DNA from: VFJQ01 sp044226525
Lineage (GTDB): Bacteria > Verrucomicrobiota > Verrucomicrobiia > Chthoniobacterales > Chthoniobacteraceae
Direction: 5' to 3'
Assembly: GCA_044226525.1 (NCBI GenBank)
Contig: JBGAGV010000032.1
Coordinates: 30,044-94,043 of the forward strand
DNA: 64,000 bases
In this document: piece by piece, positions 7,676 to 23,682 of the stretch
How the letters are laid out: every line of letters starts with the position of its first letter
How positions within the stretch are numbered: the first letter of the stretch is position 1
Made by a program: the position numbers and the translations under genes
Notes under the pieces: generated by a model
Seen by the model: the letters and a program-made list of their open reading frames with translations, nothing else
What the model was told of the DNA's origin: nothing
Database searches by the model: none

Positions 7676-10225
7676 TCAGGCCCCCAGCCGGGCGGCGACT
7701 GCGGTTGCCTTGAGAGTATTCGGATGCTCCGCGCCGACCGTTTCGGCCAAAATTCCCACCGCCAGCGCGATCTGCTCCCGCGCCTCGTCTACCCGGCCCG
7801 CCCGCTCCAGATGTTCAGCCCAATGCCACCGCGCCCGGCCCACTCGATCGTGCCGCAGGCCGTAACCACGCTTCAGCAGTCCGATGCCTTGTGGCCACAG
7901 CTCATCCGTCTCCACGAACCTGCCCGCTTCCGAGAGCGACTGCGCGAGGTAAACCTGATCGATCCCAACGTAAGGATGCTCCGCCCCAAGGGCCTTTTCA
8001 TCGATGGCCAAGGCGCGGCGGAAGAGCGGCTCGGCGTCGGCGTAGCGGCCCGTGTCGCGCAGGACATTGGCCAGATTGCCGCAAGCGGTGGCCACGTCGG
8101 GATGGTCGGGGCCGAGGGCCTTTTCATAGACGGCCAGGGCGCGGCGGCAGAGCGGCTCGGCGTCGGCGTAGCGGCCCATGTCGCGCAGGACCCAAGCCAG
8201 ATTGCCGCAAGCGGCGGCCACGTGAGGATGGTCGGGGCCGAGGGCCTTTTCATAGACGGCCAGGGCGCGGCGGAGGAGCGGCTCGGCGTCCGCGTAGCGG
8301 CCCGCGGCGCGCAGGACATTGGCCAGATTGCCGCAAGCGATGGCCACGTCGGGATGGTCGGGGCCGAGGGCCTTTTCATAGACGGCCAGGGCGCGGCGGA
8401 AGAGCGGCTCGGCGTCGGCGTAGCGGCCCGCGGCGTGCAGGACATTGGCCAGATTGTTTAACGCTCGCCCGATTTTGACGGACTCACCCGAACCCGCATC
8501 CTTTTCCTCCAGTGCGAGGGCTTGGCGAAGCGGTTCGACAGCGCTGCGGGGGTCGCCACCAAATTGAAGCGCGGTGCCGTAACGATCCCAGGCCAATGCT
8601 TCGTCCGACGAAGTTCGGTTCGGATCGGCTTGCACGAGGTCGAGGACGCGCCGGGCGAGGGGGATGGCCTCGGGATGCCGGCCTAGCTCGAACAGGCAAT
8701 CGCGCCAGCGCTCCAGTGCGGTGCGGAGTCCGCTGGGGTCCGGGGTGGCGCTTTGGTCGTAGGCGGTGACGGCTTGGGCCAGTAAAGTGGCGGCTTCGGT
8801 GCGGCGCGAGTGGCCTTCGAGGAAGGTGGCAAAGGCTTCCAGGGCATGGGCGGTGGTGGGGCTGTGCGGGCCGGCGATGTCGGTGGCGTGGGCTACGGCC
8901 TCTTTGTGGCGGGCTTCGGCGTCGGGCTCGCGGCCGAGTTCGGAGAGGTAGTCGGCCTGTTTGCTCAGGAGCCGGGGAATCTCATCGCGCCGGTCAATGG
9001 CGGGTTCGCCGAGGATTTTGATGGCTGCGGAGAGGGCCTGCTCGGCGTCGGAGTAGCGGTTGAGGGAGGCGCTGAGGCGGGCGAGTTCCTCGCAGGCTTC
9101 GGCGGCTTCGATCGGCTCTTCGGCGGCGCGTTCCTGGATGGCGCGCAGATAGCGCGCGGCGGCGGTGGGGTCGCGCCGGAGTTCGGCTCGAAGCTCGGTG
9201 GTGCCGGGAAGGATGGGCGGGAGGGCGGCCCCGGGGACTCCGGCGGTGGCGAGGATGGCGCGCACGCCTTGGAAGCGGGCGAGGATGAGCCGGGCCAGGA
9301 GGTCGTAGTAGAAGGAGAGGCCCTGGGCGCCGGCGGAGGGTTCTTCCTCGACGGCGAGGGCTTCCTCGAAGTTGTAGCGGGGGATGTAGGGGAAGAGGGC
9401 CCAGTCGAGCATGGTGCGCGCGGGGATGGCGGCGGGCAGCCAGTCGGAGAAGTAGGAGGCGAAAAGCGGGGCGATGCGGTCTTTGGCCGCGCTGGCGCGG
9501 TCGCTCTCCTCGCGGGCATCGAATCGGGCCAGGATGGGGATGACGGGAAGGAAGGCGCGCTCGTAGGGCAGGGCGCGGCGGCCTTCGCGGATGCTGCGGG
9601 CGACGCGTTCGCACCAGTGGGTGTTTTGCTCGTTGGCGGCGAAGAGGAGCACGAGGAGGTCGGGCATCTGGATGGAGCAGATGCCGCTGGCGTCGGTAAG
9701 GCCGGTGCGGGAATCGACGAGGATGTAGTCGTAGTCGGCCTTCCACTGGGTGCGCAGGGCTTCGATGACAGCGCCGCCTTCGCGCTGGGCGAAGAAGTCG
9801 GCCCAGCTAAAGGCGGCGAGACGCGCGGAGTAGTCGGGCGCGTCGTCGCCACTGCCGAGGAAGTCCAGCGGAGCGTCGGCGGTGATGCGGTGGTGGAGAT
9901 AGTCGCGCCACGGGGCAGGCTGAGCAGGGGTGGAGGCTTCGAGAACGGCAAGGAGTCCGCCGGGCCGGGTGGGCGCGGTGATCTGGGCGACATCGATGGC
10001 CTTCGGCCGCGGCACGGTGCTGCGCGGGACGGCGCGGAAGTAGCGGTCGAGCCCGGGTGCTTCGAGGTCCCAATCGATGCAGAGGACGCGCTTGCCGGCG
10101 CGGGCGAGGAGCACGGCGATATTGGCCAGTGCCATGGAGCGCCCCACTCCGCCCTTGAACGAGTAGAAGGTGATGACCGTGCCGGGCGGGCGCTTCGGCG
10201 AAGTATCGGTGGCGGGCGAGTCCAT
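7676..10225 (-). CDS. KGGVGR-motif P-loop ATPase (ParA/MinD-like) with C-terminal TPR array
   Basis: 849 aa, cytoplasmic. The N-terminal ~330 residues are a SIMIBI-class ATPase with a deviant Walker A, FYSFKGGVGRSMALAN (K24-R29). It is followed by DWDLEAPGL at 52-60 and a hydrophobic strand ending in VDSRTG. This variant is known from multi-gene signalling and conflict cassettes, including the tetratricopeptide component of FxSxx-COOH peptide systems. Residues from about 370 onward are TPRs of the kinesin-light-chain type. Four 42-residue units (NLANVLRAAGRYADAEPLFR and similar) lie at about 590-745. The start ATG shares one base with the stop of the upstream TIR gene (TGATG). Inference: an NTP-dependent scaffold or switch that senses something through its TPRs and works with the TIR protein. 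Confidence 0.9.
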   Translation of the reverse strand: MDSPATDTSPKRPPGTVITFYSFKGGVGRSMALANIAVLLARAGKRVLCIDWDLEAPGLDRYFRAVPRSTVPRPKAIDVAQITAPTRPGGLLAVLEASTPAQPAPWRDYLHHRITADAPLDFLGSGDDAPDYSARLAAFSWADFFAQREGGAVIEALRTQWKADYDYILVDSRTGLTDASGICSIQMPDLLVLLFAANEQNTHWCERVARSIREGRRALPYERAFLPVIPILARFDAREESDRASAAKDRIAPLFASYFSDWLPAAIPARTMLDWALFPYIPRYNFEEALAVEEEPSAGAQGLSFYYDLLARLILARFQGVRAILATAGVPGAALPPILPGTTELRAELRRDPTAAARYLRAIQERAAEEPIEAAEACEELARLSASLNRYSDAEQALSAAIKILGEPAIDRRDEIPRLLSKQADYLSELGREPDAEARHKEAVAHATDIAGPHSPTTAHALEAFATFLEGHSRRTEAATLLAQAVTAYDQSATPDPSGLRTALERWRDCLFELGRHPEAIPLARRVLDLVQADPNRTSSDEALAWDRYGTALQFGGDPRSAVEPLRQALALEEKDAGSGESVKIGRALNNLANVLHAAGRYADAEPLFRRALAVYEKALGPDHPDVAIACGNLANVLRAAGRYADAEPLLRRALAVYEKALGPDHPHVAAACGNLAWVLRDMGRYADAEPLCRRALAVYEKALGPDHPDVATACGNLANVLRDTGRYADAEPLFRRALAIDEKALGAEHPYVGIDQVYLAQSLSEAGRFVETDELWPQGIGLLKRGYGLRHDRVGRARWHWAEHLERAGRVDEAREQIALAVGILAETVGAEHPNTLKATAVAARLGA
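8000..8450 (-). repeat. Four near-identical 126-bp units coding TPRs
   Basis: Inside the KGGVGR-TPR gene, a 126-bp block is repeated four times, with landmark 'GCCAGATTG' (plus strand) at about 8070, 8196, 8322 and 8448. Neighbouring inner units agree at roughly nine bases in ten by eye, including synonymous positions. This points to recent tandem duplication rather than ancient TPRs held similar by protein selection alone. Confidence 0.8.
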
Positions 10226-10830
10226 CAGACGATGAGCCGGGGTGGAGCCGGCGGCAGTGGCGGTTTCGCGGCTAGGTGGTCAAAAAAGCCATCGCCGGTG
10301 AAAGCGGACCACGATGGGCACCAATCTGGGACGCGGTGCAGCATCGTGGCCAGATGACGAGCGAGGTCGTGCAAGTTGTCGTTGAATTCCAATGCACGGG
10401 GCGAATCACGAGGAATGTCCGGGTTAGCAAATCGTTCAAAGTCCAGATGCTGCACCTGCATGATCAAGTCGGGAAACCGGATGCCGTCACCGATGCGGAC
10501 CGGGATAATGAGGCCGTAGTTCTGGGCATGGCCTTGCAGGCCGAGCACCTGCTCGCGTTCGAACATCAAGGCCAATTCGCGCCGGCACCATTCGCGCTGG
10601 AAATAATCGGCGGAGAGGATGGGAATCATGACTTTTGAGCACGCGATGCGGTGCTTTAGATTCGGATCAAAGTAGGTGCCCGGTCGGAGTTGGTCATCGA
10701 CCGATATCTCACAGCGGCCAATTTCCAACTGGAGGTAAGATCGGAGCTTCGCGACAAACTTCTCCGTGACCCAAGGGGACCAATCATCGCCATGGGCGTA
10801 GCTGATGAATATGTGGTGTTCGTAAGCCAT
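10225..10830 (-). CDS. TIR-domain protein
   Basis: 201 aa, soluble. Residues 5-16 (HHIFISYAHGDD) are TIR box 1. After the D/P-rich loop (DDQLRPGTYFDPNLKHRI) comes the strand SKVMIPILSADYF and then WCRRELALMFERE, with the conserved acidic residue E85 of the WCxxE motif that is catalytic in TIR NADases. The remaining 100 residues carry the VRIGDGIRFPDLI strand seen in many bacterial TIR proteins, and the C-terminal tail is Pro-rich (PPLPPAPPRLIV). It overlaps the KGGVGR-TPR gene by one base. TIR domains act as NAD-consuming effectors or signalling adaptors in bacterial immunity. Which applies here is not visible from sequence. Confidence 0.88.
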   Translation of the reverse strand: MAYEHHIFISYAHGDDWSPWVTEKFVAKLRSYLQLEIGRCEISVDDQLRPGTYFDPNLKHRIACSKVMIPILSADYFQREWCRRELALMFEREQVLGLQGHAQNYGLIIPVRIGDGIRFPDLIMQVQHLDFERFANPDIPRDSPRALEFNDNLHDLARHLATMLHRVPDWCPSWSAFTGDGFFDHLAAKPPLPPAPPRLIV

Positions 10831-10930
10831 CGTTCCGAAGGAGGGACGCGATGGCTAATGCCTTCGTGGGGTTAGCTTCAAGCCGGTAATTCGAAAATTG
10901 GACGCTGGAGCGCCAAGCTACGATGCACAA

Positions 10931-10959
10931 CGGGCCGGATGCTTTCGCATCCGGCCCGT
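10931..10959 (-). terminator. rpoC terminator hairpin
   Basis: A perfect 12-bp stem, CGGGCCGGATGC (10931-10942) against GCATCCGGCCCG (10947-10958), closes a loop that reads GAAA in the minus-strand transcript, a very stable tetraloop. It sits about 30 nt after the rpoC stop and before the TIR operon. The following U-tract is weak (TTGTG), so termination may be incomplete. Confidence 0.65.
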
Positions 10960-10987
10960 GTGAATGAGTTAGTTTGTCCGCTCTGGC

Positions 10988-15127
<4,140 letters not shown>

Positions 15128-15172
15128 GATAAGTAGTCTGTATTGAGGTTAGCGAACGTTGATGGTGATGGG

Positions 15173-18982
<3,810 letters not shown>

Positions 18983-19107
18983 GGTATGGGTCGCAGATCG
19001 CTCGTCTATTTGGCTGCTCACCCGGACCGCGACGGAGCTATTCGGCCGGGAAGAGTTGATGGTGGCGCTGCCTCAGTTGTGGCCCGGCGTCTCTGGACAA
19101 ACACGCC

Positions 19108-19160
19108 GAGACGCCGAGACGCAGACCCTCAAAAAAAGGTTCTGCGTCTCGAAATCTCGG
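19108..19160. promoter_or_regulatory. Long inverted repeat in the rpoB leader
   Basis: In the ~400-nt gap upstream of rpoB, GAGACGCAGA (19116-19125) pairs with TCTGCGTCTC (19141-19150), and an outer CCGAGA/TCTCGG pair (19108 and 19155) can extend it. The loop contains seven A (U in the minus transcript). There is no U-run after the stem, so it is not a simple terminator. It may shape the rpoBC leader mRNA. The rest of the gap shows no gene and no convincing -35/-10 pair. Confidence 0.4.
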
Positions 19161-19385
19161 CTAAAATTATCTTGGCGGACGACGGTGTGCTGCAACGGGC
19201 GACGGTTACACGCGGAGCCGTGTCAGGAACTCCGCGGGAAAAAGGATGGGCAACCTGCCCCCTGCTATTGGGTTGGCAAGTTTATTTTTGCGGAAACTTT
19301 GATCGCGTCCTGCGTGACGGGCGCCCGAATTACCCAAAAACCGGGGAAATGAGGGACAGACCGGGAAGCCGGGCTCCTTCGGCGT

Positions 19386-19757
19386 TCACGCCGCTTCCTG
19401 ATCGCTCATGCCGCTCCCCTGCAGCGCTTCGACGGGCTTCTCCGGGAGACTTGCGCAAATCTGCTCGAGCAACTTCGCCCAGGCGGCGGAAGCGCGTTCC
19501 AAGGGCATCAGGCCAAAGACGGCATGTTTCCCTGCCCGGTTTTCGATCCTGCGAAGAGCCCCCAGGAGCTCGACGATGCCGATGAGATCGAGGGTCACGA
19601 GGGAGAAGCTGAATTCCGGGATTTTCAGGCGCGCGGCGTCGGCGTGGGTGAGCCGGCAGGTGGCCGCTTTGAGTCGGACGTCCCAGGTCCGATTCAATTC
19701 GCGGAAGGCTTTCTGCGTCGTTTCCAGCACGTCGTTCGGCACAGGGTAAGGCTGCAT
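19386..19757 (-). CDS. Hypothetical protein, 123 aa
   Basis: Starts MQPYPVPNDVLETTQKAFRE. It is mostly helical, with an internal stretch rich in hydrophobic residues (FSFSLVTLDLIGIVELLGAL) and a basic segment (RRIENRAGKHAVFG). No signal peptide or known motif is visible. It lies on the same strand as and upstream of rpoB, separated by about 400 nt, so co-transcription with rpoBC is uncertain. Coding potential rests on the frame length, the absence of a better frame opposite and reasonable amino-acid composition. Confidence 0.55.
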   Translation of the reverse strand: MQPYPVPNDVLETTQKAFRELNRTWDVRLKAATCRLTHADAARLKIPEFSFSLVTLDLIGIVELLGALRRIENRAGKHAVFGLMPLERASAAWAKLLEQICASLPEKPVEALQGSGMSDQEAA

Positions 19758-19828
19758 GTCGCGGAATTCACTGCCGATGCCTCAGGCCAGCAATCGGTGA
19801 ATCATAACGATTTGGTCAGGGTTTCACG

Positions 19829-20506
19829 TCAGTCTGGGCTTCCGGCAAGCATTGCGCGAATCCATTCACTTCGGGCACAATCGACTACGCTTTTTCCTTT
19901 GCCGTCTCTGAGATCAATCCCGATTCCCAAGGAAAGGAACGCGGCAATCATCTCTCGCTGAGCCTCGACCGCTGCTGCTGCGCCTGATCCCCCGCGCCCC
20001 GTATTCTGGACGGCGAGATGAAACACCGTGGAGCCCGCCTTGTTTCGAGCGACCGGGTCACTTCCTCCCCTGAGCAGAAGTTTTGCGGCGGCCACGCACC
20101 GGGTTCGCACCGCGCGGTGCAGGGGGGTGGCGCCATTCGCGTCTCGTGCATGAAGATCGCCCCCTCGATCAAGGAGAAACCGGATCGTCTCTACCTGCCG
20201 CTTCGCGTCCCAGGCCGGTCCGGTGATGAATCCGTCCGCGGCGTAGTGCAGCGGAGTGCTCTTGCGCCGGTTCATGGCTGCGTTCGGATCCGCTCCGGTC
20301 GCCAGCAATAGCTCGACAATTTTCGTGCGGTATCCCGCCGCCGCGAGATGGAGCGGGGTGTCACCCACATAGATCCAGTGAAAGATTCCCGTTTCGTAAA
20401 GCCGGGCCGTCCGAATGAGAGCCGTCGCCAGACCGGGGTCGGTGCGAAGCAGTTTCTGCGCGGTGCCCACATCGTTCTCGGCGATGGCGTTCAGGAGGTT
20501 ATCCAT
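19829..20506 (-). CDS. Ankyrin-repeat protein
   Basis: 225 aa from the ATG at 20506 (MDNLLNAIAENDVGTAQKLL). The open frame continues to 20578 without protein-like sequence. Several ankyrin units are clear: GDTPLHLAAAGYRTKIVELL, STPLHYAADGF, GATPLHRAVRTRCVAAAKLL and a final divergent unit GSTVFHLAVQNTGRGGSG. There is no signal peptide, so it is probably a cytoplasmic protein-binding scaffold. It follows leuD on the same strand after 93 nt. No functional link to leucine synthesis is apparent. Confidence 0.85.
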   Translation of the reverse strand: MDNLLNAIAENDVGTAQKLLRTDPGLATALIRTARLYETGIFHWIYVGDTPLHLAAAGYRTKIVELLLATGADPNAAMNRRKSTPLHYAADGFITGPAWDAKRQVETIRFLLDRGGDLHARDANGATPLHRAVRTRCVAAAKLLLRGGSDPVARNKAGSTVFHLAVQNTGRGGSGAAAAVEAQREMIAAFLSLGIGIDLRDGKGKSVVDCARSEWIRAMLAGSPD

Positions 20507-20599
20507 GTTCGAGAGCCGGGTTCCTGAAGCCGTGCGGGTAGCCGGCCTCAATGGGGCAGGTGGGGACCGTGGGGGCACCCGCCCTGCAAGGGGGCGCCG

Positions 20600-21145
20600 T
20601 CAGGCGGCTGGGATCATCCCGCTCTGGCGCGCGTAGTTGAAAACGCCGCCGGCTTCGATCACCGGGCGGGCGGCCCCGAGTGGCTTGAGCGAATAGGTCG
20701 TGCCATTCACCGTGAGCGTGTCTGCGTCGAAGTCGAGCGTGGCGATGTCGCCGGTCTTGAGCTTCTCGCACAGGCGCTCGCGCGCGTCGTAGGGATAAAG
20801 TTCGCCGGTCGCGACGCAGTTGCGGAAAAAGATGCGCGCAAAGCTCTCGGCGATGACCGCCTTCACGCCCGCCGCGCCCAGCGCGATCGGAGCGTGTTCA
20901 CGCGAGCTGCCGCAGCCGTAATTCCGCCCGCCGATCACGATCTGATAAGGGGTCTTCGTCTCCCCTTCCGGCACGAAGCGGATGGGGTAGAGATTATCTG
21001 GCAGGCCGATCATCGCATAGCTGCCGAGCTTCTCGTATTCCTCCCGAATGGTCGGCACGAGCGTGAGGTATTGCGCGGGGATGATCTGGTCCGTGTCGAT
21101 GTTGTCCTGAACGACATAGACCGGGCTGGTGATGGTATTGGGCAT
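20600..21145 (-). CDS. leuD: 3-isopropylmalate dehydratase small subunit
   Basis: 181 aa. It forms the swivel domain that completes the active site of isopropylmalate isomerase with LeuC in leucine biosynthesis. Diagnostic features are VVQDNIDTDQIIPAQYLT near the N-terminus and the substrate-recognition loop GGRNYGCGSSREHAP, followed by AVIAESFARIFFRNCVATGE. The length fits the short archaeal/bacterial LeuD type. A homoaconitase-type small subunit is the main alternative because the two cannot be told apart by these motifs. The partner leuC lies 3.4 kb away on the same strand, with four unrelated genes between. Confidence 0.9.
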   Translation of the reverse strand: MPNTITSPVYVVQDNIDTDQIIPAQYLTLVPTIREEYEKLGSYAMIGLPDNLYPIRFVPEGETKTPYQIVIGGRNYGCGSSREHAPIALGAAGVKAVIAESFARIFFRNCVATGELYPYDARERLCEKLKTGDIATLDFDADTLTVNGTTYSLKPLGAARPVIEAGGVFNYARQSGMIPAA

Positions 21146-21269
21146 GGAGAAAGAGAATCTGGCTGCTCCTACTTCATCTTCATCTCCTTCCCTCGCAACT
21201 AGAGAAGTAAGGTGGACGCCTCGTGCGAACTCCCGAGGAGGAGGGATGGAGAGGGAGAGGAGGCGGCCG

Positions 21270-21782
21270 CTACTTTTTCGGCTTCGGCGTGCTTTCCGGG
21301 CGCGTCTCAGGCGGGGAGGCCCGCAGCTCGGGCTTGGGCTCGTCCTTCATCGGCAACGGCACGTCGTTCACATCGAAGAGCGGATCGTCGGGGGTGCCCT
21401 GCACGTTGCTGTGCTTGGGTTTGCCCGGTTTGTTGGGCGCGGAAAAGAGCGGATCGAGCTTGCGATGCGTCACGACGGAACCCGGCTTCGGCATTTCCTC
21501 CGGAGCAGCGGGGCTGAGATCGTCATTCGACACGTAGCCGGTCACGCCGCTGGCGAGCATGACGCGGCTGAAGCCCATGCTGCGCTGAATGAGCGTGACC
21601 CTTGTGCCGGACGCGAGGTTTTCATCGGCGCCGAACGTCTGTGCCGGGCCGTATTTGTAAAACGGCGCACGGGGCGAAGTGATCTCGCATGAGGAACCCG
21701 GCGGCACGGCCGGGCCGCCGGCGCAGGCGCCAAGCAGGGCGGCGCCGGCAAAGGCAACGAGGAATCGAAAACGCGGCAGCAT
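21270..21782 (-). CDS. Lipoprotein with bacterial SH3-like domain
   Basis: 170 aa from the ATG at 21782 (MLPRFRFLVAFAGAALLGAC). The lipobox is LLGAC with Cys at about residue 20. Residues 30-85 look like an SH3b module (ASGTRVTLIQRSMGFSRVML, GVTGYVSNDDL). The C-terminal half is Pro/Lys-rich and probably disordered (KPKHSNVQGTPDDPLFDVND). It is probably an outer-membrane or periplasmic lipoprotein that binds cell-wall or protein ligands. The frame opens further upstream to 21818, but that would bury the signal sequence. Confidence 0.75.
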   Translation of the reverse strand: MLPRFRFLVAFAGAALLGACAGGPAVPPGSSCEITSPRAPFYKYGPAQTFGADENLASGTRVTLIQRSMGFSRVMLASGVTGYVSNDDLSPAAPEEMPKPGSVVTHRKLDPLFSAPNKPGKPKHSNVQGTPDDPLFDVNDVPLPMKDEPKPELRASPPETRPESTPKPKK

Positions 21783-21861
21783 GATTCCCTTCGTGCCCTG
21801 AAATACGCTCTGCCGCAAGCGAGGCTAAAGAGCTGTCGCCAGGAGTAACACATCGGCTATC

Positions 21862-22344
21862 GTGACACTCATGTTTTGCTCGCGAGTTGCCTGGCTCCTT
21901 TCGTTGATCGCCTGTTTTGTGGTAGGAGCGGTGGAGGTGTGCCAGCAAGTGGTTGTCGCCGGGCCGCCGGTGAGCGATCGCGATGCTTCGCTGCGCGAAA
22001 TCGCCAGCCGGCATCTCGGCTCTCCCCATGCACTGGACGATCTTCGGCGCTTGATCGAGCCGCTGCCCAAAGATCGTGCGCTGATCGTGTTCGGTCCCGG
22101 GCAGGATTGGGGGGGCACGGAGGTGTATCTGCTGGCGAGTTGCCTCGCGTGGCCTCGCCCGGTGTGGTTCGTTGCCTTCGGGCGGAATGGAAAAATCGCG
22201 CCGGAGCTGAGCCTGCCGCCGCCACCTGGCATCGCACCGGCGGCACTCGCCTTTTTCGAAGTGCCGCCCCCTCCGGAAGCCGGGAACGCGATGGAACGGG
22301 TGGGGAGCAAATTTTGTTTCATTCGGCAGGAGCCGGCGCCGTGA
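21862..22344 (+). CDS. Hypothetical exported or membrane-anchored protein
   Basis: 160 aa. The N-terminal hydrophobic segment (VAWLLSLIACFVVGAVEV) is a signal peptide or anchor. The rest is a small alpha/beta-looking domain (DRALIVFGPGQDWGGTEVYL, WPRPVWFVAFGRNGKI). I do not recognise a family. Its stop overlaps the GTG start of the next membrane-protein gene (GTGA), so the pair is translationally coupled, suggesting that it assists the membrane protein downstream. An ATG at 21871 is an alternative start. Confidence 0.65.
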   Translation: MTLMFCSRVAWLLSLIACFVVGAVEVCQQVVVAGPPVSDRDASLREIASRHLGSPHALDDLRRLIEPLPKDRALIVFGPGQDWGGTEVYLLASCLAWPRPVWFVAFGRNGKIAPELSLPPPPGIAPAALAFFEVPPPPEAGNAMERVGSKFCFIRQEPAP

Positions 22345-23672
22345 CCGCGCTGGTCGGCGCTCTGATCGTCTCTGCCATCGGAGGTGCGGGAGTCTTCGCA
22401 CTGGTGCGTCCACGGCGTGCACTCGACGCTTTCGAGGCCGCAGGGATGAGTCTTTTCTGGGGCAGCGTTTTAACCTCGGCACTGCTTTTCGGCATGAGCG
22501 GAATCCTCACCGGACCCGCACTCGTCGGCACGGTATCGGCAGTGCTGATCGTTGCGGGAGTCGCCGCCGTTCCAGTTCTTGGCCGTGCGAGCTGGGTGAC
22601 GGTGCCGGGGGCGAAACCTTTTCTGTGGCTCCTGCTGGCGGGGCTCGGCTTCGTGGCATGGCAGGCGTGGGCGCAACCACTCGGCGGCGATGGGGTGTTC
22701 AATTTCGAATGCCGCGCTCGATTCGCGTGGGAACATGGCGGGCGAATCCCAGCCGAGTTTTTTTCCGATCCTTCGCGCGCCTGGCTACACCAAGGCTACC
22801 CGCTTTTTCTCAGCATGAACGAGCTGTGGGTGTATCTGTGGCTGGGCGAGCCGAATCAAGTGCTGGTGAAGGTTCTCGGGGTGCTGTGGTTTGGCGCGCT
22901 GGCTGGCGTGATCTTCAGCCAGCTCGCGCGGCTCACCGGCGAATCCCGGCGCGGCTGGCTGGCTCTGGCGCTGCTGCTTTTCGTCCCCGCGGTCGTCACC
23001 TCACGAGGGGGTGCCGCGTCGCTGTGGGCGGATTTTCCGTTTGGCAGTCTGGCAGTGATCGCCGCGCTCTATCTCGTCGAATTCCGGCGACACGGCACTG
23101 GCCAGGAAAGTTTCGCCGCCGCCCTGGCGGCACTGCCATGGGTGAAACGCGAAGGCGTGATTCTCGGGGCGGTGCTGCTCGCCAGCTTTGCCTGGTGCGC
23201 AGTGCGCGAAGGGCGCTGGAAAGTGCTTCTTGTCGCCGGCGCACCCTTCGCCGCGGTCGCGACGGTGTGGGCGCTCATCGCCCACCGGTTGCACGTGCCG
23301 CCGGTGGGCGATTTCGCCACCCCAGGGCCAGCTCTGTTGCTGGCGAACCTCGGCCGGTTGCCGCGCATCGTCGCCATCGCGTTGCGCGAGTTTGCGGTGC
23401 TCTTTCGCTGGAGCCTGCTGTGGCTGCTGGCGGCGTTGGCGTGGTGGCGCATCGGGCGCGACGCCGGGCTGTCGGCATGGCGACCGCTCGTGGCGGCCAA
23501 TGTCGGCGCCATCGCCGTTTACGCGTCGCTCTATTTCTTCAGCACGTGGCCGATGCTCGCGTGGCACATGGCGACGTCCTACCCGCGTCTGCTTTTGCCG
23601 CCGGCGATGATCGCCATCGTGCTCGTGGCCGCAGCGGTGCCATTGCCATCGCCCCAGGCCTCGAGCGACTGA
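22341..23672 (+). CDS. Polytopic membrane protein, GT-C glycosyltransferase-like
   Basis: About 443 aa from the GTG at 22341, with ten or more hydrophobic segments (LVGALIVSAIGGAGVFALV, FLWLLLAGLGFVAWQAW and others). An acidic loop after the first helices, GGDGVFNFECRARFAWEHGG, and the following HQGYPLFLSMNELWVYLWLG resemble the first periplasmic loop of GT-C (ArnT/PMT-like) lipid-linked glycosyltransferases. This is a weak similarity read by eye. The gene is coupled to the small exported protein upstream and followed 10 nt later by a VTT membrane protein. The donor and acceptor are unknown. Confidence 0.65.
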   Translation: MTALVGALIVSAIGGAGVFALVRPRRALDAFEAAGMSLFWGSVLTSALLFGMSGILTGPALVGTVSAVLIVAGVAAVPVLGRASWVTVPGAKPFLWLLLAGLGFVAWQAWAQPLGGDGVFNFECRARFAWEHGGRIPAEFFSDPSRAWLHQGYPLFLSMNELWVYLWLGEPNQVLVKVLGVLWFGALAGVIFSQLARLTGESRRGWLALALLLFVPAVVTSRGGAASLWADFPFGSLAVIAALYLVEFRRHGTGQESFAAALAALPWVKREGVILGAVLLASFAWCAVREGRWKVLLVAGAPFAAVATVWALIAHRLHVPPVGDFATPGPALLLANLGRLPRIVAIALREFAVLFRWSLLWLLAALAWWRIGRDAGLSAWRPLVAANVGAIAVYASLYFFSTWPMLAWHMATSYPRLLLPPAMIAIVLVAAAVPLPSPQASSD

Positions 23673-23682
23673 TTTCCGAACC

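Noticed and set aside
6957..7865. 302-aa plus-strand frame covering the 21-bp repeat
   Set aside because: The frame is open because the repeat period is divisible by three. It overlaps the ends of two supported minus-strand genes and reads as Pro/Gly/Arg.
19108..19160. Intrinsic terminator in front of rpoB
   Set aside because: The stem is strong, but the U-run lies in the loop and none follows the stem on either strand.
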